From Laguncularia racemosa (Eukaryota; Streptophyta; Magnoliopsida; Myrtales; Combretaceae): 64,000 nt of DNA. Below, in pieces: positions 21,337 to 33,877 of the stretch. The position numbers and the translations under genes were made by a program. Below the pieces are notes generated by a model. That model saw only the letters and a list, made by a program, of their open reading frames with translations. It made no database searches and was not told the DNA's origin. Numbering within the stretch: position 1 is the first letter of the stretch; every line of letters begins with the position of its first letter. The DNA lies in NCBI GenBank assembly GCA_037954665.1, contig JBBMOL010000184.1, positions 310,001 through 374,000 of the forward strand. Reading direction: 5' to 3'.

Positions 21337-23538
21337 CGTAAATTTTAAGAAAAATCCTTAGCTCTTTTACAATTGAACTGTCTATATACTATTGATAGGG
21401 ATAAAGTTACATATTTTTTTATGTATAAACTATGTATGTATGTATGTATGTATGTATGTATTTTAGGGCAAAGAAGAGAAATGATTAAGATTGGATAAAA
21501 AAAGACAATGAAGTAAAGAGAGAATTAAAAACAAAATGCATACAACAATTTATGTGGATAATTGGGGAGAAAAAAATTGATTGTAACGAAAAAGGAAGAG
21601 GAGGATATATGTAGATTACAATGATTTTCAAATTAATATATATTAATAATAAAGTTTTTGTAATTTAGTGATGGTCTCCACTCTCCCAATTATAATAGTA
21701 GTTAAAAAAAAGAAAAAAGAAAAAATTGCACAAATTAATATGATATGTGAATGCGTAGAGAATTTAACATGCTAGCTTTATGTAACAAAAGCTAATTATT
21801 GGTGCACTCTAGGATTACCAACTAAACTATAGAAGATATTTTGGTATTTTCAATGTAAAGGTACGGATGCCTAAAAAATTTCGATATGGATATAATTGAA
21901 ATAGTAGGTCATCACATCATGATGACACATATGAAAATTTTCCAATAGCCTTAATTACAATCATTGAAGAAGTTTGAGTTAGTAAATTGGTAGTTTCTAC
22001 TCCGATTTATTTATTTATTATGAAAAATAAAGCATTTAATCATAGAACAACCAAATAAATATTTAAATGTCACATCATATTTCAATATATTTTAAAAATA
22101 GATAAAAAAAGGTTGTGAAATAGATACTTTTGAAATTTAAAATGAAAAATAGATTGTAAAAGTTGTAACGTAGCTTATGATAATAAAAAAATTAACTATA
22201 AGACTTTGAGCTTTTATTATCAGAACGCTCATTAATTAATTTAACCTAACTAATTTTGCTTTTCGTTTATCACAACGACTTGCAATAGATTATTGAATCA
22301 TGAATGGAGTTGTAAACACAAATAAGAAAACTAAATGTACATATATATATATATCAACAAAGATATGTTGAGAATGACTGAAAGAGGATTTATATGTACT
22401 TGTAGTTACTGCACCTATATCATTGATGCTAAAAAGAGTATATAATTAAGTAAATAAATTGTTCATGGGATTGTCTAAAAAGGATACAATTTTTTTATTA
22501 TATGATAATTATTATTTACCAAGGAAGGGTATAGATACATATCTCTATATACAAAATTGCTCCAAAAAACTATTCCATTTCCTTAGAAGGTTTTCTTCTA
22601 TATCTTTCTTCTCCAATATCAATTACGTTTTTTCTTTAAAAAAAATAATAATATCAAATTAACAATTTTATGAATTACTAGATCAAAAAAGTGAAAATAG
22701 AATATAACTTTTAATTAAGGGTTGTTTTATAGAATGTTAGACTGTAGGTTTGGAACAACTAATTAGGATTATAGAATGATTGGACTTTGTTTGTATGATT
22801 ATTTTGTTTGGGTAGTTGGCTTCAAAGTTGTAAAGCACCATGGAAATCTTAACACAAGTGCGGCACCTTGATGTGAGTGGAATCATTGTGTAATCATGGT
22901 TTTTTTTATTTTAAAAGCACCAACTTTTTAAACACAAAATGGTTATCAAAGTAAAAAAAAAATAGAATTCATGTAATGAATGGAGCATGTCTAAGTGATT
23001 GCAAAGAAATAGCCCTTTTGGGTAAATGGATTGAACATTTAAAAATGGGAAAGAAGAAAAGGAAGATTAAGAAAATAAAATCGAGAGAAAGACATTATGA
23101 AGAGGTGATAAAAGGGGGTTTCATTTGGATCAAAGTGTTGATTCCTCAGCTAAATGCAGGTTTTCCTATTACATTGATAATAAAAGGTGTAATGCCTGTT
23201 TATTTTTTTTTCAAAAACTAAATATAATATGCCTGCCAACTGTACAGCCATGCCAGAAAAGCCCAGAATTCTGGAAAGCACCATAAACACAAGGTTCGAT
23301 TTGCTATGAAGCTACAAGTTGACAAAGCCTATCTCGAGGAAGTATACAAACTTTCACTTTCCCGTTTTTAATCAGTTTGCAAACATAAACTTAGTGCTTC
23401 CATACCAATGCATAAGACTACAGCCTATTTTCCAGTCCTACAGTGGATACATAAAAAACAGCTTGTGAAATTAAACATACAGTGCAGGTTGGGGAACTGT
23501 ATCCATGAAACTTGGCAACAAAATACCCAAAACCTTAC

Positions 23539-23628
23539 CACGATGGAGTTGGCATATGGTTCGATCTTACTCTTGCTAAACTTGAGTAGCAGAGTAAGAG
23601 CAAATGGCAATTCAAATGACAAAATCAT
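23539..23628 (-). pseudogene. Orphan NRAMP-like exon, unit B
   Basis: Same 90-bp exon as in unit A, again with AG before and GTAAGG after it. It reads MILSFELPFALTLLLKFSKS and ends KIEPYANSIV. The canonical Met-Gly after SK is replaced by Ile-Glu here, so unit A is closer to the family sequence at that point while unit B is closer at residue 5. Confidence 0.65.
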
Positions 23629-24164
23629 CTACTACAACAAACGGATTTATAGGCTTATTACTAACCAAATTTTATATATAAAAACTTTAAATTATATTTA
23701 CATTTATTGTTTTCTGAAAAAAAAAACAACTATAATTCAAACTTATTATTTCATTAGATTATTTTGTTTTTATTATTTTTTATCCATATAAGTTTTTAAC
23801 TAGTTTATATGATAAAGTTAATTAATATATCATAACCGAAAAAACATAAGTAACAAGATAATCTTAATTTGTATTGATAGAGTTTTTTGGTTAGTAGACC
23901 CTTAAGGCCCATCTTGACCCACCTAAACCTTCTCCTAAGCTCTACATGCTTAAAACAACTTGATCTAGACCTTTTTCAACTCAGAATTGCCAATATTCTA
24001 TCTGCATGAACCAACCTTTAGCTTGGTTTGATCGTATACATCTTCAAAATGGATAAGTACGAAGATGTAATACAAATAAGAAAAATGACTTGATTAAAAA
24101 TACACCCTTCACAAAATCCAAAAAGGATCTCAAGCATTAATTCACTTTTTCGTATGAAAATTGC

Positions 24165-24345
24165 TTGCAATCCTTATAAATAGGGATCGCAGATTATCAA
24201 ATAAAGGACATTTGAATTATCAACTCTCTTTACTATGTATTATCAAATACTTATACTGACATAAGTATCGAAGTGATCACGTCGGACAAACTTTAGACAC
24301 CCCCAATAACCCGATTCCTTCTTTCTTGCCGGTGATTCAACCATC
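24165..24345 (+). repeat. Possible LTR fragment in unit B
   Basis: Counterpart of 20850-21070; reads CCTTATAAATAGGGATCG and then GTATCGAAGTGATCACGTC followed by GGACAAACTTTAGACACCCC, the more gypsy-LTR-like of the two copies. Confidence 0.4.
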
Positions 24346-24730
24346 AATAGAAATCTAGCACAACTGTTTGAATTTCACTCCTATTAATGACACATGTGCT
24401 ATTTGCTTATTAGATTGAATTTCATTCCCCCGGAGTGATCTAATGTTTAGGTGTTGTCCCACGTACGAGTAAAACTTGTCATTCTATAATATATACATAC
24501 TTCCTTAGGGTTTAACGTGTTCAATATTATCAGTATAAAGTAATAGTTTTCTTGTTGGAGTCATATAGTTGACCATAGAGTAGGAGTCATAATTTTTACT
24601 TTATTAAATAGTATATATATATATATATATATATTTACGTAACTTATAGTTAGACGAAACTTTTGAGGAAAATCCTTAGCTCTTTTGCAATTGAACTGTC
24701 TATATACTATTGATAGAGATAAAGTTACAT

Positions 24731-27700
24731 TTTTTTTTCCTTTTCCTTTTCATCTTTTCTATCCAAATTTTTACCATATATAGACAACCATTTACCATAC
24801 AACATTTGCCGGTTTTCTTGATGAAAAAAAAATAATGATCCTGGCTGAAACTTTTACTTTACACTTGTACAAAGATGAATGAGTAAAGGTTTAGATGATA
24901 CAATATCTATACTTGAATGAACACAAACATGTTGTTTAAAAAAAGATGATTCATGAATGCCATATCACCTAATTGGAAGATATCAAAGTGGTACAATTAG
25001 AACTTTTTTAAAAAGTTTGGTGGTCTTCGTAGAATGGAATTTTTTAAAATTATAATGGCATGTAGCAAATTTTACCTTGTTGGCTTCCGATGTTGTATTG
25101 ATGCAATTATTCATCCATAGCATCTAACAATAACGCTCTTGCAATCGTATTATACAATAAGATAAATATTACATTTGATATTTAAGTTTTATCTATTTTT
25201 TATAATTAAATATGAAAAAAAATACTAAAAGAGATGCTTGGAAATAAATTAAAATAGAAGATTAAACTTTAATTACTAAAAAATAAATTTCCAATATTAC
25301 CTTAAGTAACTTAAACATGAGATTCTATTACCTTATCATTACAACACTATAGCCTATTACATATTTAACAAGTTAGCACCACATATTTGACACATCAGTG
25401 CCACCTGTCATATAACTTGTCATATCAGTAACACATATAAGTGTTCTAATGGTGGGTAAATGGAATTTCTTATTTGGATCACTTTATATAATATTGATAT
25501 TCTATTTTAACTAATTAAAAGTTTAATTTTCTATTTGAATTTACACCAAAACATTAATCCCCTTTGGTAATTTTCCTAATTAACTATCTAAAGTATAAAT
25601 GTGTAAATTATTACGTACAAATTTTTTGAGATTATTTATAGTATTCGGATTAACTCCATTTAAATAGTTAATTATAAAACTAGGTAAAGTTATATATAAT
25701 TTTTTTTTAAAAAAAAAAAGAAAAAAGGATAAATGCCTTGTATCTTATTCACAAAATAGCCTAACTGTAAGGATATACTAAGTATCCATATGGAAGATCC
25801 AGACAAGCATGTTTTATTAAGCATTATTTTCAAAGAAACGTGTGAACCAGCGTCAACGTAGTACTCCCTTCGTTCATTTCTGGAGCAACTCTAACCTTCC
25901 AATCTTCATGCGGATGCTGGAGCATAAAGAGCGTAAGGGCCTTTAGTTTTGTGTGGTGGAGTCGATGAGTGACACGGACTGCATCATTTGGTTTACTTTA
26001 TTTTCTAATTTCATTTTATTCCGTAGAGAGAGATGAATGAGTTTCCCTTTTCCCTACTGCGGTGGTGATAAAATAGGAAAAATATTCAATAGATATTACT
26101 TATTATGTGCATATACAAAGCATATAATGAGCAAATATCAATGGATCGCAATATATATAAATATGTATGGTATTTTTTTTTTATATTTTATAGAGGCCTA
26201 AATATGATTCATAAGTATTTAACCTAATTTGACTTTTTGGATCGAAATGATAAGGCTCAGAGAGTCAAGTTTATGGTTTGGGATGATCATGAGAAGTTTG
26301 GCATTATGAGCTTGAGATAGAGCTTATTGGATTTGCCAGTCCAGTCTTTCTTAATAAAACTCGAATATTAAAGATTTATAATGAGTTTAGACTCATGCAA
26401 AGTCCATGTAAGAACTCATTTATTAAAAACTATCATCGTCATCATTATCTAACGGATGAAATTCATAGCCAAACCTTATAAATATTTAAGGCATCCTTAT
26501 TCAAAGAGAAACTCTTTTTGAGAAAAATGTATCATTCTACCAAATTTTCCTCAAGAAAATCAAAACCATAATATACCCAAGAACACACATTTGTCACCAA
26601 AGTGTTGAACCTTATTTGAGATCGCCTACTCCTCCTCCTCATCTCATTTACCTCTAATTATCTTCATACATGTCACTTCTTTTATTAGGCTACGTGTAAC
26701 GTATTCTCACACAACACACGTGTGTCTCTCATACCTAAACTTGTGCTCCTACATATTCTAACTATTATTACTATTGTGCATTTGATCTACATTGATACCT
26801 ATCCACCATGTGTATATGTACGCAACATATAATACCCATTGAAACTTTTCTTCATGAAAATGTATTTTCTAGGCTAAGTATCAAGAGAATAGTCACAACA
26901 TGTTTAAGAGACATTGTCACAAACGTTCCAATTATTATTATGATATATGTTTATTAATTGATTTGGAGATTATCCTATGGTTTTGTGAAAGGGAACGGTC
27001 CAAATGATGGTTGAAATTCCATTATTCTAACTTCTAGACTATTTTAACGGTATTGGATTAGATAGTTTTTCCCTTATTACTTTTCATAACAATTTGCAAT
27101 GGATTTAACACGGATAGAGTTGTAAAACAAGAGCATTACATATATATACATATATAAACTTTATGAAATAAAAATCAATGCAAATCTATCAAGAATAGGA
27201 TTATATATATTTATTAGTAGAACAAGTACTCGCAATATGTGTGCTAAGAATAAAAAATAATTGATTGATTGATTAACAAATAAGTATAAAACAATTTAAA
27301 AAGAAAAAAAAAAGAAAATTTTAATTTGCATCAGTATCTAATATTCTTTAATGCAAAGCAAATTGCGAGCCAATTTTTGAGTAAATTAGATAAATCCAAG
27401 CCCAAGAAGAAATAAAGTGTCCAATAATGAAAAAGCAATTTTGCAAGATGACACGGGCACACACCCATGCTACTAGGGCATGCAAGATGGCACGAGCACA
27501 AACACGCTCGTGCTGGTGAGCATATCGAAGTTAAGAAGTGAATAAAATGGTAAGCGGATGTCTACATGCCTCTGCTGTGACTGTGTAGGCTTAGAGCTTA
27601 GGGTTTTTCTTAAAGACAATATATAATCATCCTTTTCCTATTACATGGGAATTTTTTTTTAACAGATAATAATATTCAAACTTCCTTGAGCAAAAATTTT

Positions 27701-29480
27701 ATTGATTTCGTTTGATTTCTAAGATCAATTATTGATTGATCTTGTTTCTTATGCTACTTGTTGCATCATTCTTTAAGAATAGTATGGTTGTGATGGTTTT
27801 GTAAGAGGGGTGGAAGAAAAGGTCAATTACATAAAATAAATCATAAAATATATTTTATGAATACTTAATACTCTAAGATCTCTTTTAATATTACAGATAT
27901 CATAAAAAAAAAAGTAAAATCAAGCCTTATAGTTGGTGTTTAGGATTCACTCTACAACCTTTTGGCCATGTGGATATGATAGATTTTAATCAACAACACT
28001 AATAATTGTAATATAATGATGATAATGAAGATATAGAGAAGGGCTTCAAATATATACGTGGACCGAAAATGAGTCTTTACATCTTCCATCAACAAATTGA
28101 TTGATTGCTTATCTTTTTCAATCCACATCACATTTACTTCAAGTAATGAAACTCCCTCCTCCCTAATTCACATTTTAACAGCATAATCTTTAGATGGATT
28201 ATATGGAATAACTATTTTATTGTAAGCAAAAGATATCATTATGTATTCATTTTGAAAGGAGTACACGAAGGTGCATAGGATAACTATTGAACAAACTTAA
28301 ATAGTTGTTCAATTATTTTTATTGAAATGATAATTGTAGATATGCATCTAATTAGGAAAAAATTGAACTTGATTCATCATTTTAAGAGATTAATATTTAC
28401 ACCATTTGATTATAATAGTTTTATCTACAGTCTAATGTTTCATTGATAAAATGTCAGATGCTAAATATGTCAAATTCTTAAAATCGAAATCATAAGAACA
28501 CATCCACACTTCCACTTAAATTTTAAATATTTTTCTATCTTATATACTTACTTTAGAGTCAAGAATTAGATTACTACTACATGTAAATTATAATTTCATT
28601 TTGACATTCTTATACACCATAATTCTAGTTTTAAAATCATGTATTGCCACATGCCGTCTTATGGATCATGGATTCATGATATTGTAGCAATGACGATCCT
28701 AGTGGTAATGTTATATGAGTGTAATATGGCATAAATGGGTCAAATTATCAAATTATTAAGCAATTATTACTAGGGGTGATGATAAGATAAGATGATGATG
28801 GTGTTATTGGGGATAGGCTTTCTAAACATATAGGTTATTTAATCATTTAATTTTATATTTATAGTTTTCTTTAGGATATTTTACAACAAAACTATATTTT
28901 AGAATATTTATTATCTTATTTTTATTATCCTAATATTGTGTGATATCTTAATTTTGGTTATCATTGTTTTATTTTTATATAGAATAATAAATGAGTAGCT
29001 CTTTATTTTTTAAAGAGTATTTAAACTTAAATGGTTTTTAAAATAAGTAAATCATTTTTTTTCTTGAATAAAATAATTTAAAAAAATTACAAACATCTCT
29101 CTCTCTTCAAAAGATAAAATGATTGCGCTTAGTATTAAAAAACACATTTAAAAAATTTAAATATTCAATTTTAAAAATAAAAGCGATTTAAAGATCATAT
29201 TATATTTGCAATTGAAAAAAAAAAAAAAAAGAAAAGATCCATCTGACACTAAGAATTCGCCACGGAGCAAGTCACTAGATTCTCTTCATTATGCCAAGTA
29301 AAAATTAATTAATTGATTAATCCAATAAAAATAAAATAAACGATAACAACGTTGAATGCAATGCGAACTGAATAGCGTCCAGGTTCAACGAACCCTGCAC
29401 ATGCCGTTATCTTCTCTTCTTCAGATTGTTCTTCAGATAATAATCACCGCAAAAGAAGTACACACACTCACCCCACTCAC
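24731..29480. other. Long AT-rich intergenic region, no gene recognised
   Basis: No spliced or continuous coding region recognised. About 26230-26600 has LTR-like character (TATAAATATTTAAGGC, then an AAGAGAAACTCTTTTTGAG stretch) but no partner. Around 27440-27520 there is a GC-richer block with ACACGGGCACAC and CACGCTCGTG, similar in style to the palindromes in the gypsy LTRs, perhaps a solo-LTR remnant. Position 28800-29230 is simple AT-rich DNA. Confidence 0.5.
27437..27520. repeat. GC-rich CACG-motif block, possible LTR remnant
   Basis: GACACGGGCACAC, GGCACGAGCACAAACACG and CTCGTGCTGG occur within 85 bp in otherwise AT-rich DNA, echoing the ACACGGCCGTGT arrays in gypsy LTRs. No LTR ends were located. 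Confidence 0.35.
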
Positions 29481-29487
29481 ACAAACA

Positions 29488-29495
29488 CACATATA
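29488..29495 (+). promoter_or_regulatory. Candidate TATA box of the APS reductase locus
   Basis: CATATATAGAAAG lies about 50 bp before the ATG at 29546, followed by a GA-rich run (29507-29528) typical of a plant 5' UTR. Confidence 0.4.
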
Positions 29496-30032
29496 TAGAA
29501 AGAGACAGAGGAGAGAGAGAGAGAGAAAGCATTAGATTGAGAAAAATGGCATTCTCAGCTTCTTCTTCTTCTTTGCTTCCTGGTTCCATCTCTTCTTAGG
29601 AACGTAAAGGTATATTCTCTCTCTCTCTCTACTAAATGTGGCTTTCATTTTGAAGGAACGGATCCTTGTCTATAGAATGTAAGGTTTGTTGCTTTAATTA
29701 GTTTGAAATTTGAGTAAAATACAGTAGCTTAGCTTAGAAATTAACAAAATTTGACTAAATATCAAGAGTGGAGTTCGTGTTTGATGATTGAAGTTTAGAA
29801 ATTATAATATTGAATAATGAGAAGGCATCAATATTGATGCCGCTATATTGAATTTTTTCGTCAATTTATAATGAGTTTAGCTGCATCTGATAAATTTCTG
29901 TGCACTTTTGGGTTATAATGTGGAATAGGATACTGGAATCTAATTTACTAAGCTTTTTAGCGAAATCTTGGGCATGTGAGAAAGAGTATTTTCTTGAGAT
30001 TCTATGGCATTAAGAATGGAAAGCTTTTGGCT

Positions 30033-30153
30033 AATTGTAGTTCGGGTTTGTGAATTAGATCTTGAGTGATGTCAATGTTATTAAAATGAGTGTTTTTATG
30101 TGTGTGTCCTCACGTTGGGCAATTGTAGTTCGGGTTTGTGAATTAGATCTTGA
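30033..30153 (+). repeat. 33-bp direct repeat abutting the Harbinger-type element
   Basis: The 33 bp starting AATTGTAGTTCGGGTTTG at 30033-30065 recur exactly at 30121-30153 (period 88). The second copy ends with TGA, the putative target-site triplet, directly at the transposon border. The 55 bp between the copies are unique. Confidence 0.9.
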
Positions 30154-30865
30154 GGTACCGTTTGGTTACTGGTACTTGACAGAACAAGGAGTACTGGACT
30201 GGATTAAAAAGAAGGACTGGACAAAAAAAATTTTGTACCACGTTTGGTTTGTTCAGTACTGGACAAGGATTTTTGTGCTGTTCAGTGTTTGGATTGCAAA
30301 GTACTGGACTGAACATAGGTAATTTGACTGTTTTGCCCTGGAGAAAGCTTTTGTGCTGTCCAGTGTTTGAAATTGCAAAGTACTGGACTGGACAGAGTAA
30401 AATTGATAATTTTGCCAATTTTGCTTATATCATAGTTATTTTTATATATTTCATATTATTATAAAAATAATAATTTGAAGGTTTAATATATAATATTAAA
30501 TATTATAGGAAATATGTTATATTTAATGAAAGACCTGAAAATTAGAAAATTCATCCACAAATTAGATCGATTAGATTGGAACATCAATCACTTTTATATT
30601 TCATAAGGACAAGGCATAAATGACATAGATAAGATAATAATCATACGTTTCAATAGTTAAAGTAGTTTCTATGATTATGACCTGCCAACTACATCTGATA
30701 GAAAATCTGCCAACTCTGTTGCAGGAGATACATGAGGTTACAACTTCTACAAAATCCAAAAACCGGTTTAACCATAGAAGGTATAAAACCAGGGTAGAGA
30801 GGTTTGATAATACAAAGCCAACGAAAGAAGTCTCAATTACATAAATACTACAAACATGTTTTATA

Positions 30866-31612
30866 TCAACCAATAATTCGCCTAACAAATGCTAGGTGCT
30901 GTTCTCCTTCGAGCCTCCAAAAAAACTTCTCATACTGTGGATTTGTCGCCATTTGCATAAGCACATCCAACTCTTCATTTTCCGACAATCCTAACGTTTT
31001 CAACTCTACAACAATATCGTCCCTAGGAAGATTAGCAATTTTTCCTGCAAGTAAAGCAAAATCACTCCTAACATCTCTAATTCTCTGTTGAAACGTAGAT
31101 ATAAATTCTGCAGCATATTCTGCTATCGGACGCTTGCGAGTCGGTCGCACAGATGGATCACGTGAGGCATAGCTAGAGGCTTCAGTAGACTGTGGCACTT
31201 GTTCTAACTCCATTTCTTCATCAAAAGTATCCTCACCCTCAGTTTGCATTTCCTGTATCACATCTGCTGGTGTTTCAGCTCTTTTGCCAGTTGCTCTATC
31301 CTTTCCAAAAATTCCTTGAAGTTTTTCAAACTCTTTAAATTCCTTGTTGGCATGATTAGCAACCTTCGGATGTTTCTACAAAACAATAGAAATAGTTATT
31401 ATAACAACAAAGAATTAACGTATAAAAAATGAGCTTATTTCAAAATAAACATAATGTTGATTTTACCTTTATGTATTCAACAAGAACCGCATCATTATCA
31501 ACAATAACACATTTTTTGGCATCATCTCACCTAAATCCACTAGTATTTATCATGTCAACAACCTCTGCCAGTTTCATTGACCACCTCTTCATTTTGTTAA
31601 CAATTTACCTGA
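30866..31612 (-). pseudogene. Harbinger ORF1-type Myb/SANT-like protein remnant
   Basis: Two minus-strand exons. The first, from about 31592 to 31469, reads VVDMINTSGF...DDAKKCVIVDND and ends at EYIK before GTAAAA, with a TGA where a Trp is normal after GF (near 31530). The second, about 31375-30866, begins KHPKVANHANKEF after TTGTAG, continues IFGKDRATGKRAETPADV and ends FRRLEGEQHLAFVRRIIG-like (WRLEGEQHLAFVRRIIG). The layout (TSGFGWD, YIKxHP, GKDRATG, C-terminal helical part) is that of plant Myb/SANT-like proteins associated with PIF/Harbinger transposons, which help bring transposase to the nucleus and DNA. The N-terminal DNA-binding half is missing. Confidence 0.75.
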
Positions 31613-32496
31613 CATTGAGATTGATTTTTGGAATGTGGATTAATAACACCGTGAATCTAAACTAGGAAATAAATAAATATAAACCGCATAAACCAAAAAG
31701 CTTGGTCTAGTCTGATTTCTCGGTTAATCAACTTTCAGGTGGAAAAAGAAGTGTCCCTTTTATTTTGGATCAATAAAATTTCAATTATCTAAAAAAAAGG
31801 TGTCCTTTACGTAATAAAAGACCATTAGGAAACCCCTCACTTACAGATGTATACAGCCCAACATATAATAATTAAAGTTTCAAAAAGACATCATAAACAA
31901 GGAGCTTTTAAATCCAATCGCTTAAAAAGTGTCTAATCACCAGTCTCAAGTACAAACTTTAAGCATTTTTATGAACATTTTTGGGACAATGATAGAAGAA
32001 AAAGGAAATTATGAAAAAAACAGGTTTACAAGATTTTTTGCTAAGTTTCAGACTATGCAGTCAATGTACAAACAAATAAGTATCTATAAAATTTAAGGAT
32101 AATTATGTGATTTTGCACATAATTACGAAGTAATTTCCCTGGAGATTTATAACAAAGTCAATGTTACCAAGCTTCAAGGGAGTTACGCTTTTGGAAAGGA
32201 AATTGATTAGAGGTAAACTATGAAATGTAGAGTAATATTTTGATATCTCATAGAAAATTCCAAAGCTCACAGGATTGTCACAAAAAAAAAAAAAAGTGCA
32301 TACAAAAGGATTATGGATCAAGCCAAACGTTCTTGTAGTTTCTTTCAATCTATGCATTTGGTGCTTCCTATATTATTAGTTTAGGTCACTTTATGCTTCA
32401 TAAGCACTTAGCCTGAAAATCTCAACAAGTCAAGAGGACAATATCTAGTGGTTACTTAGTATGTTACTCAGTCACCTCACAACATGATTATCTTAC

Positions 32497-33877
32497 CTTT
32501 TCATCCATTTCAGCACCCTCCTCCTTCAACTTTCTGTATGCAGTCCTGAGGGACACTTGATGATTGTTGAGTTCTGCTATTGTCTGGCGCAATTCTTTAA
32601 GTTTAGCATCAACTTCTTGAACATAAGGTAACTCTCTTTCTCTTGCTTCTTTAATTTCATCCATCTCTACATTCAACTATAAGAAAGATAATAAAAAAAC
32701 TGCAAAAAGACATGCATTCTATGCCAAAGAACGACTTTTTTCATAATGATGCAGGTACCTGGATATCTTTGTCTCCTATTCTCTTTTGTTCACTTCAAGA
32801 AGATTTATCTCCTCCATGATCGGTGTTAAAAGATTCATTTTGTTATCTCTATAAAAAAGAAAACCCCATTGACGTCGACGCTTGAACATTTATCATAGAT
32901 TAAAAAACCCACGATTTTGATTATTGTTACATCATGATGGAAGACTAGAAAAGGAGAATAAACATTTCTATATTGATATTGCAATGCAACATAACAAGGT
33001 GGCCTCTTAATGGTTCTGTCATGGTCATTTTCTTTCACCAAATATTCCTACTAATCCCAACTTCCTAGGGAGGTATTTTGTTTAGGTAGCAAGATTAAAC
33101 ACAATCCTGATTCTCCATTCATTTTCTACAATGGCCACAACCACAGAAACAAAGCATTTTCATGTTGCTGATCCAAATCTTCTAGTTGTAGGCACACCAT
33201 AATCACTCAACACTTAATCTCCTCAGGTTACTACCCGAAGGAACTATCAACTAACACGTAAAAACAGACAATGAATTCACTTGAAAAAGAAATACATTAA
33301 ACCAACTATATACACCTTTTTTTTTCTTTTATCCCAGAACCTCAAATTCCACGGAAGTGTATGTACAAATACCGACAGCAAGAAAATTGCACCGAGACTT
33401 ACCGGTGGAAACAGAAATTGAGAAGAGCACTGATGAAAATCTCCGTGCGCTCGGCATCAGGTCTGGTGAGGTCTTTGAGAGTGAATTTCTTAGGGCAATC
33501 AAGAGAAGCGATGAGTTCCTTGAGTCTGGCATAGAGATTGATATAGCGCACCAAGTCGACATGTAAGTCCGGGTTCTCCAAATGCTCCAATGCAGCAAAC
33601 TCCATTTGCCCATCTTCTCTGCAAGGGAGACGAAGCCAATTACATTGAGGAATTAGGGTTTGGAGAATAGTAAGCAAGTCAGTTAACAAAGAAGCAAGTA
33701 AAACAGTAACTAGTTGAACGAGTCAAGGTGGATCAAGAGCAGAGTGTAGAGATTGCAAACGACATCGGGTTTGGGATCGGCGAGATCGCGGTTGGATATG
33801 TCAGTGACGATTTGAGATTGCTCTATGAAGGCAAGGATTTCTCTGCGGCTTAACCTGGGGTACTTGAATCGCGACAT
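32497..33877 (-). pseudogene. NUF2: Captured 5' portion of kinetochore gene NUF2 (exons 1-4)
   Basis: NUF2 is a subunit of the NDC80 outer-kinetochore complex; its N-terminal calponin-homology head pairs with NDC80. Minus-strand exons: 33711-33877 (MSRFKYPRLSRREI...LLLIHLD), 33403-33618 (GQMEFAALEHLENPDLH...RTEIFISALLNF), 32759-32848 and 32497-32676 (EARERELPYVQEVDAKLKEL, start of the coiled coil, ending AEMDEK). Introns are GT-AG. The exon 1/2 junction codon reads TAA and exon 3 is one base out of frame with exon 4, so it no longer encodes a continuous protein. Everything after this point of a normal roughly 450-aa NUF2 is missing and replaced by transposon DNA. A short 5' UTR-like stretch (33878 to about 33970) is included, so the capture was genomic, not a retrocopy. 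Confidence 0.88.

Larger units (their letters stand above)
12868..21418 (+). repeat. Direct tandem duplication, unit A (with nested copia element)
   Basis: Begins with TATAAACTATGTATGTATG and ends with GATAAAGTTACAT, immediately followed by unit B starting with the same words. Removing the copia insertion leaves about 3.6 kb collinear with unit B. An A-specific stretch at about 14096-14480 lies between two copies of ATATCAATT; unit B has a short different filler there. No intact gene; one NRAMP-like exon at 20316-20405. Confidence 0.88.
21419..24730 (+). repeat. Direct tandem duplication, unit B (no copia insertion)
   Basis: About 3.3 kb, collinear with unit A from TATAAACTATGTATG to GATAAAGTTACAT, with an uninterrupted GAAGAGGTGATAAAAGG where unit A carries the copia element. 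It includes the second NRAMP-like exon. A stretch around 23965-24085 is present only here. No intact gene. Confidence 0.88.

Noticed and set aside
29546..29609. An alternative donor to bypass the TAG in APR exon 1
   Set aside because: The plausible donors (GTAAAG at 29604, GTATAT at 29610) both lie after the stop; upstream GT dinucleotides have poor context.
33357..33566. Plus-strand open frame antisense to NUF2 exon 2
   Set aside because: Shadow of the minus-strand exon, which has family similarity and splice borders.
32497..33877. NUF2 as a native gene at this locus
   Set aside because: Only the first four exons are present, the frame is broken, and the segment lies between the inverted ends of a transposon inside another gene's intron.
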